A model generated the notes under the pieces. It ran no database searches and had not been told where the DNA came from. It saw nothing but the letters and a program-made list of their open reading frames with translations. Shown here one piece after another: positions 7,259-15,531 of a DNA stretch of 54,346 nt (the stretch's first letter is position 1; the number at the start of each line of letters is the position of its first letter). A program made the translations under genes and the position numbers. The stretch lies in assembly GCA_002382085.1 (NCBI GenBank), contig DFZK01000008.1, forward strand, positions 41,417 to 95,762. Direction: 5' to 3'. The stretch comes from Sulfurospirillum sp. UBA4058 (GTDB lineage Bacteria; Campylobacterota; Campylobacteria; Campylobacterales; Sulfurospirillaceae).

Positions 7259-7311
7259 TAAAAAAACTATGGCATATGTTAATAATACAATAAAAAATAA
7301 AGGATTTATTT

Positions 7312-7869
7312 ATGGAAATACTTTTAATCATGTTCTCTGTTATGTTAATCCAATTCATTGTTCTACTGATGATTTTAAAAAAAGTGAAACATCAACAGAA
7401 AGCAACTCAAGAATATATAACAAATCTTGAAAACAATATCACAAATTTAGTAGAGTCAACTTTTCATACAATGAGCCAACAAATCTCAAGTTTAAAAATT
7501 GATAATTATGTTAATACGGCAAATAAAAGCGTTAATACAGAAGAACATAAATATGAAAATGAATTTTTTACTCAAGAATTTGGACATTGTAAAATTGTTA
7601 AAATTATCGATAAGCAAGACAATTCTATCACACATGTTTATTACGATGAAAATGAAAAAAAATCTTATACAGAGACATTCAACGAAAACAGCCTGACATA
7701 TTCAGCACACTATAAAGATGATAGATTAAATAGAGGTTGTGAATATGATTCTAAATCAAATCTTCTTTTTGAATATTTTTACAATGAAATTGGTGAAGTT
7801 ATTAAAAAGATTGAATATCTATATGCAGAAGATGGCACATTAGAAAAAACACTAGAAACTACTTATTAG
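7312..7869 (+). CDS. Membrane-anchored protein with MORN-like C-terminus
   Basis: 185 residues. An N-terminal membrane helix (LLIMFSVMLIQFIVLLMIL) is followed by a helical, likely coiled-coil stretch (KATQEYITNLENNITNLVES) and a C-terminal domain with repeated aromatic-rich beta units (HVYYDENEKKSYTETF; LFEYFYNEIGEVIKKIEYLY), similar in style to the antitoxin/MORN-variant repeats. No enzyme motif is seen. It lies between the two TerB-like genes with short gaps. Likely a membrane-bound partner of the complex; this is inferred from context. Confidence 0.55.
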   Translation: MEILLIMFSVMLIQFIVLLMILKKVKHQQKATQEYITNLENNITNLVESTFHTMSQQISSLKIDNYVNTANKSVNTEEHKYENEFFTQEFGHCKIVKIIDKQDNSITHVYYDENEKKSYTETFNENSLTYSAHYKDDRLNRGCEYDSKSNLLFEYFYNEIGEVIKKIEYLYAEDGTLEKTLETTY

Positions 7870-7877
7870 GAAACATC

Positions 7878-8297
7878 ATGTATTTACATCTATTAGAAGA
7901 AAATGAAAAAAAAGATTTTTTGGAATTAGCATATCATCTTATGGGGGTAGATGGAATACATCAAGATGAAGAAGTTGCTATATTTGAAAGTTATAAACAT
8001 GAATGCTCTCTACATAAATATGTAATTTCGAAGCAAAATGATTTGGAAAATGTGATCAATTGTTTTAAAACGACTTCTTCTTTAAAAACTAGAAAAATCA
8101 TTCTTATAGAACTTTTTGGCATTTTATTAGCAGATGGAGAAGTGCATGAAAATGAAAAAACTTTTATTAAGCATCTTACAACTTCATTTGAGATCACCAA
8201 TGAAGAGTTAGAAAAAATGAATAAATGGGTTTTGGCGATGGATCATATCGTAAAATTAGGATACACAATTATCAACAAAGGAAATGATGATGTTTGA
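7878..8297 (+). CDS. TerB-like domain protein
   Basis: 139 residues, essentially one TerB-like domain: FLELAYHLMGVDGIHQDEEV near the N-terminus and a second half IELFGILLADGEVHENEKTF with the D-G-E-x-x-x-x-E signature. The two related halves (each with D-G-x-x-x-x-E-E/N-E) fit the TerB fold, in which two helical hairpins carry acidic residues. It is only 9 bp after the previous gene, and its stop codon overlaps the next start. Soluble, unlike the larger TerB-like protein at 6527-7258. Confidence 0.65.
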   Translation: MYLHLLEENEKKDFLELAYHLMGVDGIHQDEEVAIFESYKHECSLHKYVISKQNDLENVINCFKTTSSLKTRKIILIELFGILLADGEVHENEKTFIKHLTTSFEITNEELEKMNKWVLAMDHIVKLGYTIINKGNDDV

Positions 8298-9228
8298 TTT
8301 CGTCATAAGCGTCAAAGATAGTATTATTGATACAGCAGAAGCTATAAATGACTTTGTTGGAGATGGCGTTGATTTTGCGATTGATGAAGTAAAAAATGGC
8401 AGTGCAAAAGTTTGGAATGGCGTTACTGGTAAGGATAAGTTTAATGAAGCTGAAAAATTACATAAAAAAATTACACGCGAATATCATAAAGAAGAAACTT
8501 CTTATGAGAAACAATCAAAACTACTTCTAGAATCTTTAGAGCAAACAATAAGTTCAATCAACAACTACAAACAAGAAATATATAAAACTCATTTTTCTCA
8601 ATTTACCCTACTTGCAAATCGTTTACATAACCTCTCTATTCAAGGTGAAAGCTTCTTAGAATATTTTGATAGTAGTATTTATGAAATGAAAAATGTGAAT
8701 GGTGTAAGATCAAAAAATGACATGTTCCGTATTGATTTCAATAACTTAAAAGCTCAAGAAATCGGTATAGGAATACTCACTTTAGGGTGGTCAACACGAA
8801 GTAAGGCTTTAGAAACTTTGCGAAATATACAAGAAGAAAAAGAGAGAATCAACGACGACATTGCAAAGATGAAAGCACATATTACGCAATTACAACAAGC
8901 ATTATCAGCACTTGAAAATATTGAAGAGTATTTCGCTTCTTTAACGTATAATTATGCAAAATTACTACATCGTTTTAAATATGGTATTGCCTCCCAAACA
9001 CAAAAAAATTTACTAAAAAATATTGCATTAGAAAAGGGTAAATTAGATTTTAAAATGATGCCTCTAGTTCATATAGAAGAATTTCAAGCACTTTTTAACC
9101 TCTCTATCATTTTGAAAGCAATGGCAACCATGGGTTACCTTGATGAACAAGGTAATATGAATGAAGAAGACCAGCAAGCTATAGATAATATTAAGCTTTT
9201 AGTTAACAAAGAACTGATTGTAGCATAA
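8290..9228 (+). CDS. Coiled-coil protein of unknown function in TerB/HNH operon
   Basis: 312 residues from ATG 8290; three ATG codons in a row occur at 8284, 8287 and 8290, and AAAGG at 8278-8282 best fits the last. It overlaps the end of the TerB gene. The chain is helical, with long coiled-coil stretches at about 50-95 and 175-220 (NIQEEKERINDDIAKMKAHI). A short glycine-rich hydrophobic segment (IGIGILTLGW) lies between. No catalytic motif or family is recognised. Overlap with the TerB gene suggests coupled synthesis and a shared complex. Confidence 0.6.
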   Translation: MFDFVISVKDSIIDTAEAINDFVGDGVDFAIDEVKNGSAKVWNGVTGKDKFNEAEKLHKKITREYHKEETSYEKQSKLLLESLEQTISSINNYKQEIYKTHFSQFTLLANRLHNLSIQGESFLEYFDSSIYEMKNVNGVRSKNDMFRIDFNNLKAQEIGIGILTLGWSTRSKALETLRNIQEEKERINDDIAKMKAHITQLQQALSALENIEEYFASLTYNYAKLLHRFKYGIASQTQKNLLKNIALEKGKLDFKMMPLVHIEEFQALFNLSIILKAMATMGYLDEQGNMNEEDQQAIDNIKLLVNKELIVA

Positions 9229-9234
9229 GGATAA

Positions 9235-10971
9235 ATGATGAACAACGAAAAATATACAATAAAAGAACTTTCATTTGATGCAATGATTGATGAGCTCAAT
9301 GGCACATCTCCACTCAATATGAGCAAGAAACTCATGGAATATGAACTCTTTGATCAACAATCATCGCTTGAGATTTTAAATCAAATTTATGAAGAATTTG
9401 AGAGTAAAGAAGACATCGTAGATGAATTAGTGACACCTGTATTTTTTAATATTGCTGATGGATTAGTCAAGCATCCAAAATTAGGTTTGCAAAAAACAGG
9501 TATCACTGCCTCTCGATTAGTCAATGAAATTAAAAGCTTTAGTTACGAACAACAACATACATCTGAAAGAGATATGATTCAAGATAAACAAAATTTAGAC
9601 GAAAATACAAAAACGAACACTTTAATTCGACCATATGATAGAAAAACAGTGGAAGATAAAAAGAAGATGAAAACTTATAAAGAAAATCATTTAAATCAAA
9701 ATGGTTATGATGAATATACAAATCAAGATGGTGTTGCTAATATGCGACCCCAACCAGATCATATTGTACCCCTTGCCAAAGCTGTTGAAGAATACGGAAC
9801 ATCAAAATTCTTATCTAATGAGAATCTTAAACAAACGCTTAACGAAGATTTTAATTTAGCTGTAACAAATGGTAGTTTAAATCAAAGCAAGGGCTCAAAA
9901 AGTAATAGTGAAGCTGTAAATGAAAATAAAAATACGATAGCAAGTAAGCAAACAGAATCAACAAAAAAGCAAATGATTCAAAAAGAAACAGAAGCTAAAT
10001 CTGCGGTTGAAAAAGAGTTAAATAGTGCAGTTGCAATAAACTTAAAAGAAGACATAAAAACTGTAATTCAAGGGAAAAGCCAACTAATCAATGATGCAAA
10101 AGATCAAGCAATCAAAGATGGGACACAAAAGGCTATTGGAGAAGTAGTGATCTTACTTATCAAACCAATCTATTATGAATTTAATGATATTTTCAAAAAT
10201 GGAATGATAGGTAATTTGAATGTAAATGACAAAATAGAAGCTTTTATATATAGAATGAAACGCGTGAAAGATTATGTGTTAAATAATGCTGTTGGTACCT
10301 TTTTTGATAATCTAAAAAATTTATTGCAGGGTTTTGTTACAATGTTGATTAATGGAATTGTTAATGCCTTTGTTGGCTTACTCAAAAAAATTTTACAAGT
10401 AATTTCAGAAGGCTTTACAGCGATCATTGAAGCAATCAAAATTTTATCAAAAGACAAAGATAATGCTGGAAATCCAATAACACCCGCTCAGAAAGCTGAT
10501 GCAGTTGTAAAATTATTAGCGACGACGGCTGTTACTTTTTTGGGTGCATATTTCGAGGAATCTATTCTTGGATTTATGACAGGAACACCTGTAGAATTTT
10601 TAAAAGATGTTATTATGGTAATGCTAACAGGTATCGCTTCTACTGTAATAGTCTGGCTTATCGATCAAGCAGATTTATTTTCTGTAAAAAGTGAAAAACG
10701 TCTAATGAGAGTAAAAGAAATTTTTGAACTAAGAATTGAAGCAATCAAAAAGAATACAGATATATTCGAAAAAACATCCATTGAAGTGTTAGCAAAACAA
10801 AAACTCCAATTTAAAAAGATTGCTTCAAATATGCACCATGCCATAGAAAATAATTTGAATGTTAATGATGCGGTCTATGAAATGGCTAATTTTATGCACA
10901 TTGACTTGCAAGCTAAATCCACTGATGAATTTTTAGCTTTACTTAGCACCAAAAAACAATTGGTGATCTAA
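9235..10971 (+). CDS. Putative HNH nuclease fused to a membrane-associated region
   Basis: 578 residues, the largest product of this operon. Residues about 170-220 look like an HNH (beta-beta-alpha-metal) nuclease: RPQPDHIVPLAKAVEEYG, then NEDFNLAVTNGSLNQSKGSK, giving the ordered D-H, N and N-x-x-K residues. A Lys/Glu-rich linker follows. Residues about 300-480 contain several long hydrophobic or amphipathic segments (NLLQGFVTMLINGIVNAFVG; VMLTGIASTVIVWLID), so the protein may associate with or enter the membrane. The C-terminus is helical. Such a nuclease/membrane combination is what an abortive-infection effector could look like, but neither activity is shown. I do not know a named family with this full architecture. 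Confidence 0.5.
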   Translation: MMNNEKYTIKELSFDAMIDELNGTSPLNMSKKLMEYELFDQQSSLEILNQIYEEFESKEDIVDELVTPVFFNIADGLVKHPKLGLQKTGITASRLVNEIKSFSYEQQHTSERDMIQDKQNLDENTKTNTLIRPYDRKTVEDKKKMKTYKENHLNQNGYDEYTNQDGVANMRPQPDHIVPLAKAVEEYGTSKFLSNENLKQTLNEDFNLAVTNGSLNQSKGSKSNSEAVNENKNTIASKQTESTKKQMIQKETEAKSAVEKELNSAVAINLKEDIKTVIQGKSQLINDAKDQAIKDGTQKAIGEVVILLIKPIYYEFNDIFKNGMIGNLNVNDKIEAFIYRMKRVKDYVLNNAVGTFFDNLKNLLQGFVTMLINGIVNAFVGLLKKILQVISEGFTAIIEAIKILSKDKDNAGNPITPAQKADAVVKLLATTAVTFLGAYFEESILGFMTGTPVEFLKDVIMVMLTGIASTVIVWLIDQADLFSVKSEKRLMRVKEIFELRIEAIKKNTDIFEKTSIEVLAKQKLQFKKIASNMHHAIENNLNVNDAVYEMANFMHIDLQAKSTDEFLALLSTKKQLVI

Positions 10972-10976
10972 AAAAC

Positions 10977-11891
10977 ATGAGCAAAAGAATGACTGAACAC
11001 GATAAATATTCCACAAGAATAACATTAATCCTGCAAAAGCTCATCGCGAGAGAAAGATTCACAATTGAAGATTTATGCGAAGAGTTCAATGTCAATAAGC
11101 GAACCATTCAAAGAGACATCAATGTCCGTTTATCATGGTTACCTATAAAGAAAGAAAATGGGTACTATTTTGCGGAGTCTTTTGCATTTGGAGATCTAAG
11201 TTTTAAAGATATTCAGGCATTTGCTACTCTAAGTGGTATCAAATCACTCTATCCTGCACTCACAAACGATTTTATTGTCGATCTTTTAAACATCAAAACA
11301 AATCAAGCTTATCTTGTCAAATCCTTCGACCATGAAAGTATTGCAAACCAACAAAAATCTTTTGAAGCCATCTCTGCATGGATTCTCAAACACCAACAGA
11401 TCTCATGTACTTATAAAAATAAACAAAGAATTTTAAACTCTTACAAACTTGTCAATATCAATGGAATTTGGTATCTGGGGGCAGATGAAGATGGTATTTT
11501 TAAGACATTTACTTTTTCAAAAATGACCAATTTAAAATTTTTAGATACACAATTTTCAGAAAATCCTGAATTTATAGAACTTCTTAGAAAAAATGAAGTC
11601 ACTTGGTTTTCTAACAGTACATTTGATGCAACCTTGCAAATCAATGCGAAAGTAGCCGAATATTTTTTCAGAAGAGCACTTCTTCCTAACCAAAAGATTA
11701 TTGAACATACTGATGAATATCTGATTCTCTCTACAAAAGTATCCTATGAAGATGAACTCTTTAGTATCGTCAAATATTGGTTACCACATATAAAAATTCT
11801 ACAACCAACGGATTTACAAGCTAAATTTAACAATATTCTTCAAAATTATTTGTCTAGTTATATGCGATTAAAAACCGTTATCGCCAAATAG
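10977..11891 (+). CDS. WYL-domain transcriptional regulator
   Basis: 304 residues: an N-terminal winged helix-turn-helix (RFTIEDLCEEFNVNKRTIQR, DeoR/HTH_11 type, about 20-60), then a WYL domain (about 130-215) with the signature NGIWYLGADEDG, and a C-terminal extension. WYL regulators such as CapW and BrxR control defence operons and respond to nucleic-acid ligands in studied cases. The gene lies 5 bp after the putative HNH gene and has no strong ribosome site, so it is probably translated from the same message. The dyads at 4478-4492 and 5762-5776 are candidate binding sites. Confidence 0.82.
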   Translation: MSKRMTEHDKYSTRITLILQKLIARERFTIEDLCEEFNVNKRTIQRDINVRLSWLPIKKENGYYFAESFAFGDLSFKDIQAFATLSGIKSLYPALTNDFIVDLLNIKTNQAYLVKSFDHESIANQQKSFEAISAWILKHQQISCTYKNKQRILNSYKLVNINGIWYLGADEDGIFKTFTFSKMTNLKFLDTQFSENPEFIELLRKNEVTWFSNSTFDATLQINAKVAEYFFRRALLPNQKIIEHTDEYLILSTKVSYEDELFSIVKYWLPHIKILQPTDLQAKFNNILQNYLSSYMRLKTVIAK

Positions 11892-12294
11892 TTAATATAG
11901 TATAGGCTTTTCTCAAGCCTTTTATACAGGACCAGGTGTTTATTTATAAAATGCAGTTCAACACTTTGTATTCCATAGAGGTTTTTGAGAAATACCACGA
12001 TACATGACGCCAAATACTTCAAAACATAACTCTCTGGTTTAGCTGCTAACTTCTTATTTACTATGCTTGATACGTTTCCATCTACATACAACTGTGAGCA
12101 AGGCGTTGGTGTTGCATACAGACAGCATAATGGAAAAAAATAATCCTTTTTCATAAGATAATCATGACCAAAGAAAATACTTTTTAAAGCAGCAAAGTAG
12201 TATATCATGGTGATGTTTCTAAGTGATGTGGATCAAGTTCGCTAATGAATAAACAATATTTTTTTAATATAAAAACTTATTACGCCTAAAAAAC
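11892..12294. other. Intergenic stretch between the two defence clusters
   Basis: About 400 bp with no supported gene. A minus-strand open frame of 116 codons (11858-12208) overlaps the end of the WYL gene, has no ribosome site, an odd composition and no recognisable domain, so I did not call it. The stretch probably holds the terminator of the WYL operon and the promoter of the phosphorothioation operon, though no clear stem with a T-run is visible. Confidence 0.5.
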
Positions 12295-12326
12295 GTTTGT
12301 AAATCATATATATATGATTTACAAAC
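12295..12326. promoter_or_regulatory. 32-bp perfect palindrome, probable operator of the dpt operon
   Basis: GTTTGTAAATCATATA (12295-12310) is followed without a gap by its exact reverse complement (12311-12326). It ends 52 bp before the ATG of the XRE regulator at 12379. A perfect 32-bp palindrome immediately upstream of a small HTH repressor gene is the typical position of an autoregulatory operator. No T-run follows, so it is not a terminator. Confidence 0.6.
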
Positions 12327-12378
12327 ACCTCTAAATAAAACTACTATTCATACATACATTAAGTGGGGATGCCATAGT

Positions 12379-12642
12379 ATGAATATTTTTCCCGATATTA
12401 ACCAACAATCGATTGATAATTTTTATATTCAAGTTGGGAAAAATGTAAAAAGATCGAGAGAAAAAGCTGGATTTAGCCAATTAGAATTAGCTATTTCTAT
12501 TGGACATAAAAGTGCATCATTTTTATCAAATTGTGAAAGCTACAAAAATAAAGAGCATTTTAATTTGGAACACCTTTTTTTGATTGCTAATGTCTTAAAT
12601 ATCAATATTTGTGAATTGATTGTGGGTCAAAATCATCAATGA
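12379..12642 (+). CDS. XRE-family HTH regulator
   Basis: 87 residues with one Cro/C1-type helix-turn-helix: VGKNVKRSREKAGFSQLELA, then ISIGHKSASFLSNCE as the recognition helix region, and a closing helix LFLIANVLNINICELI. It is a DNA-binding regulator. The stop codon overlaps the ATG of dptF (ATGA), so the two are translated together. It lies downstream of the perfect palindrome at 12295-12326, its probable binding site. It likely controls the level of the phosphorothioation-dependent restriction genes. Confidence 0.85.
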   Translation: MNIFPDINQQSIDNFYIQVGKNVKRSREKAGFSQLELAISIGHKSASFLSNCESYKNKEHFNLEHLFLIANVLNINICELIVGQNHQ

Positions 12643-14225
12643 ATAATTTAAACCACATCGTTGCAAAACTCTCAAAATCTTCAGCAGAAGCAGTTCATAC
12701 ATTCAATCAAAATTCTGCAATATTGTTCAAATACCTACATATTGTAACAGATGTAGAAAATGCATATATTCAAAAATTAGAAAACCTCCGTAAGCAAAAA
12801 GTTTTGATTTTTCTTTGTGGCAGTAGTGGAGATGGTAAGTCGGCAATTATTGCTAAACATCAAGAAGAATTTAAAACTGACTATGACTTTCATGTTGATG
12901 CGACGCATAGTTTTATGCCAAATCAAACTGCAATTGAAGCTCTTGAAAATAGCTTTTCGAACTTTACCAATGGAGAGAAATCGTTAGTTGTAGGTATCAA
13001 TATTGGTATTTTAATGAATTATTTTTCTGATGAAAAAAGCTCTAACGAGATCATCAAAACGGCAATAGGGAAATATCTCGCATCAAAAAGTGACTCAGAA
13101 AATATCTTTTTTATTAATTTCGAGGACTATTCCAAATTTGATTTTGATGGAAAAATCATATCATCCGATTTTATCAAATCAATATTTCAAAAAATCACTT
13201 CACAATCTAATTCAAACCCTTTTTATAATGCATTTGTACAAGATATTGATGAAGGGAAAACTTCAAAAATTCATCAAAACTATAAACTCCTTTCACAAGA
13301 ACCTATACAGAATTCAATTATCGAGCTTCTTATTACGATTCATTTGAAATATGATCAATTCTTGACAACGCGGAGTTTATTAGACCTGATTTATACACTT
13401 CTCAATGACAAAGTGCTTTTAATTGATCAACTGTTTGGAGATGAAAGCAATGTCATTATTCAAAATTTTCGAAAAGAAGATCCTATTCTGCAGAGATCTT
13501 TTTTACTAGACAAATTTATCCTTGATAGAGCAAGTAATCATCAAGATAAGGAACTTGAACTGTTTATTAACGAATTCAATACTTTATGCAAACATGAGTT
13601 AATTCATGCAGCTTCTTCTTTTACGTTAATTCGTCTTTTTTACCTCTATAGAGATTGTGATTTCGCCAACAACTATCATCAATACTATAAAAAAAGTTTT
13701 GAAAATTATTTGATTCACGATTTTGTGCGTTTGGTTTCCATTCATCATAATTATGACGAAACGAACAAAAAAGTCATTCAAGAGTTTTATCAGAAAATTG
13801 AAACAGCAATTTTTTCATATATTAATAAAACAAATCCAAAATTATCCAAGAATAATCTTATTATGGTTGCAAATACTGAAGATATCATGAGTGCAATCTC
13901 CATTGATATTTCTCCTGAGTGGTCAAAAATAAAAAGTTATGAATCGAACTCTTTTTCAGAATTCCCTCTGTTTTTGAAAATTAATGAAAAGACTTCTATA
14001 GAAAAGAAAATATCTCTAAATCTCTACTCCATGATAGTATTAATTAATGATGGATATAGACCTAATAAACATGATCGGAACACCATAATTTTATTTGATG
14101 AACTGATCCAATCCATTCTAGGGATTGTTAATAAAGGAAATGAGATTTATTTGCTTGCCAATGGGGAAAAAGTATTGTTCAAAAATACAGATGATGAAAT
14201 TAAGGTAAAAGTATATGAAGCATAA
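12639..14225 (+). CDS. dptF: DNA phosphorothioation-dependent restriction protein DptF (DndF)
   Basis: 528 residues, the usual length of DptF. A P-loop (LIFLCGSSGDGKSAIIAKH, GSSGDGKS at 61-68) marks it as an ATPase. DptF/DndF acts with DptG and DptH to restrict DNA lacking phosphorothioate; the complex recognises and damages unmodified DNA. It follows the XRE gene with a 4-nt overlap and overlaps dptG by 11 nt, consistent with one operon. The family assignment rests on the P-loop form, length and the dptG-dptH neighbours; the rest of the sequence is poorly conserved. Confidence 0.82.
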   Translation: MNNLNHIVAKLSKSSAEAVHTFNQNSAILFKYLHIVTDVENAYIQKLENLRKQKVLIFLCGSSGDGKSAIIAKHQEEFKTDYDFHVDATHSFMPNQTAIEALENSFSNFTNGEKSLVVGINIGILMNYFSDEKSSNEIIKTAIGKYLASKSDSENIFFINFEDYSKFDFDGKIISSDFIKSIFQKITSQSNSNPFYNAFVQDIDEGKTSKIHQNYKLLSQEPIQNSIIELLITIHLKYDQFLTTRSLLDLIYTLLNDKVLLIDQLFGDESNVIIQNFRKEDPILQRSFLLDKFILDRASNHQDKELELFINEFNTLCKHELIHAASSFTLIRLFYLYRDCDFANNYHQYYKKSFENYLIHDFVRLVSIHHNYDETNKKVIQEFYQKIETAIFSYINKTNPKLSKNNLIMVANTEDIMSAISIDISPEWSKIKSYESNSFSEFPLFLKINEKTSIEKKISLNLYSMIVLINDGYRPNKHDRNTIILFDELIQSILGIVNKGNEIYLLANGEKVLFKNTDDEIKVKVYEA

Positions 14226-15531
14226 ATTGAATTCGATTTCAGCTAGCGCTATTGATACAAAAAATGAAATTAAAAACTTTTATGCACTTACAACGAAATT
14301 TGACCGAGAGAATAAAGCGTTTTCCTTTGATGAAGTTATAGGACTTTTTATCTCGACGTTGACCAATAAAAATATCCAAGATTTTGATCCAGAACAATTT
14401 AAAAAGCAGTGCTTGCAGGCATGTGCTGAAAAAATGGATGATCCATCCAAAATTTATTTGATTGAGAAAAAGTATTTTACATCTGAAAAGCTTGAACTCG
14501 ATTCATTACTATCGTATCAAACATATAAGCCAAGTAATAACTCAGAAAAAGTGTTTAAAGTTTTTGAGCAACTCTTAAACAGGGGAAAAATCAATCTTGA
14601 TTTTGAGGCAGACTCCAACTTTCTGGATAAAATTATTATAAATGAACTTCATAAGCACCTTGCAGAAAAAGCTCCGATTCAAAATACATCATCATACCTT
14701 CCGTTTTTGAGTAATCTTTTTAATGCAGATTTACTGAATCTAGCTCGCAATAGATACTATTTCAAACAAAACATTGAACAGTTTTTTGAACTATACTTGT
14801 TCCTATACTCTTCTCAATTGGCTTTGAACATTCATCCTATAGGAAATGTACTAAAGGTACCTGAAGCACAAGAGCTTTATTTTATACTCAATCATGAAAA
14901 AGCAAGTAAAGAGCGAACAAAAGTAGAAGAGAAAGGGTACAAAAATTTACGGGAGAGAGTTAAATATATTTTTCCATATCTATCCTTGCTAGCAGATTTA
15001 TCCAAAGTAGCTGAGAATGCCGATCTTCGATTCTATCAGTTGAAAGACTTTCTTGGAGAAGATCATGATGCTATTACAGCAATTGATCATTACAGAATAC
15101 AGTTCCGTGAAGCTAGAAAGCTTCCAAGTGCAGAAGAAACAAAGTCTGACTCTTTAGATAGTGCGATTACGAATTTGCTTGATTCTGCGTTTGAACAATT
15201 TAAAAAAGGCAATGTGGTTAATCGGCAGCGAGCATTTGCACAGTATATCAGCGCATTTGAGCGCCAAATAGCGCAGCCATTCATTGTTAACAGACGTAGA
15301 GCGGGGATAATTCTTGTAATGGATCAAGATACTTTATTGTTGTTAACAAATATTTGTATTGGGGTACAACAAAAGGTCCGTTTTCAAACCTTGATGAAAT
15401 CCTTCCAAGAAAGAGGGATTTTCTTTGATAACAAATCACAAATGGAATTGATCAATTTATTTGAACGCATAGGTAATATAGAAAGGAAAAGCGATAGTGG
15501 AGATGCAGTTTATGTCAAATCAACCATTTAA
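14215..15531 (+). CDS. dptG: DNA phosphorothioation-dependent restriction protein DptG (DndG)
   Basis: 438 residues, close to the usual DptG length, mostly helical with no recognisable catalytic motif. A C-terminal portion (GVQQKVRFQTLMKSFQERGI, then FFDNKSQMELINLFERIGNI) resembles a winged-helix-like end. Its identity is taken mainly from its place between dptF and dptH, overlapping both (11 nt and about 20 nt), and from its size. In studied systems DndG is a structural part of the restriction complex. Confidence 0.75.
   Translation: MKHKLNSISASAIDTKNEIKNFYALTTKFDRENKAFSFDEVIGLFISTLTNKNIQDFDPEQFKKQCLQACAEKMDDPSKIYLIEKKYFTSEKLELDSLLSYQTYKPSNNSEKVFKVFEQLLNRGKINLDFEADSNFLDKIIINELHKHLAEKAPIQNTSSYLPFLSNLFNADLLNLARNRYYFKQNIEQFFELYLFLYSSQLALNIHPIGNVLKVPEAQELYFILNHEKASKERTKVEEKGYKNLRERVKYIFPYLSLLADLSKVAENADLRFYQLKDFLGEDHDAITAIDHYRIQFREARKLPSAEETKSDSLDSAITNLLDSAFEQFKKGNVVNRQRAFAQYISAFERQIAQPFIVNRRRAGIILVMDQDTLLLLTNICIGVQQKVRFQTLMKSFQERGIFFDNKSQMELINLFERIGNIERKSDSGDAVYVKSTI

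Noticed and set aside
11858..12208. Minus-strand open frame of 116 codons after the WYL gene
   Set aside because: It overlaps the end of the WYL gene, has no ribosome site, no recognisable domain and unusual composition. Could be a broken remnant, but no evidence shows translation.
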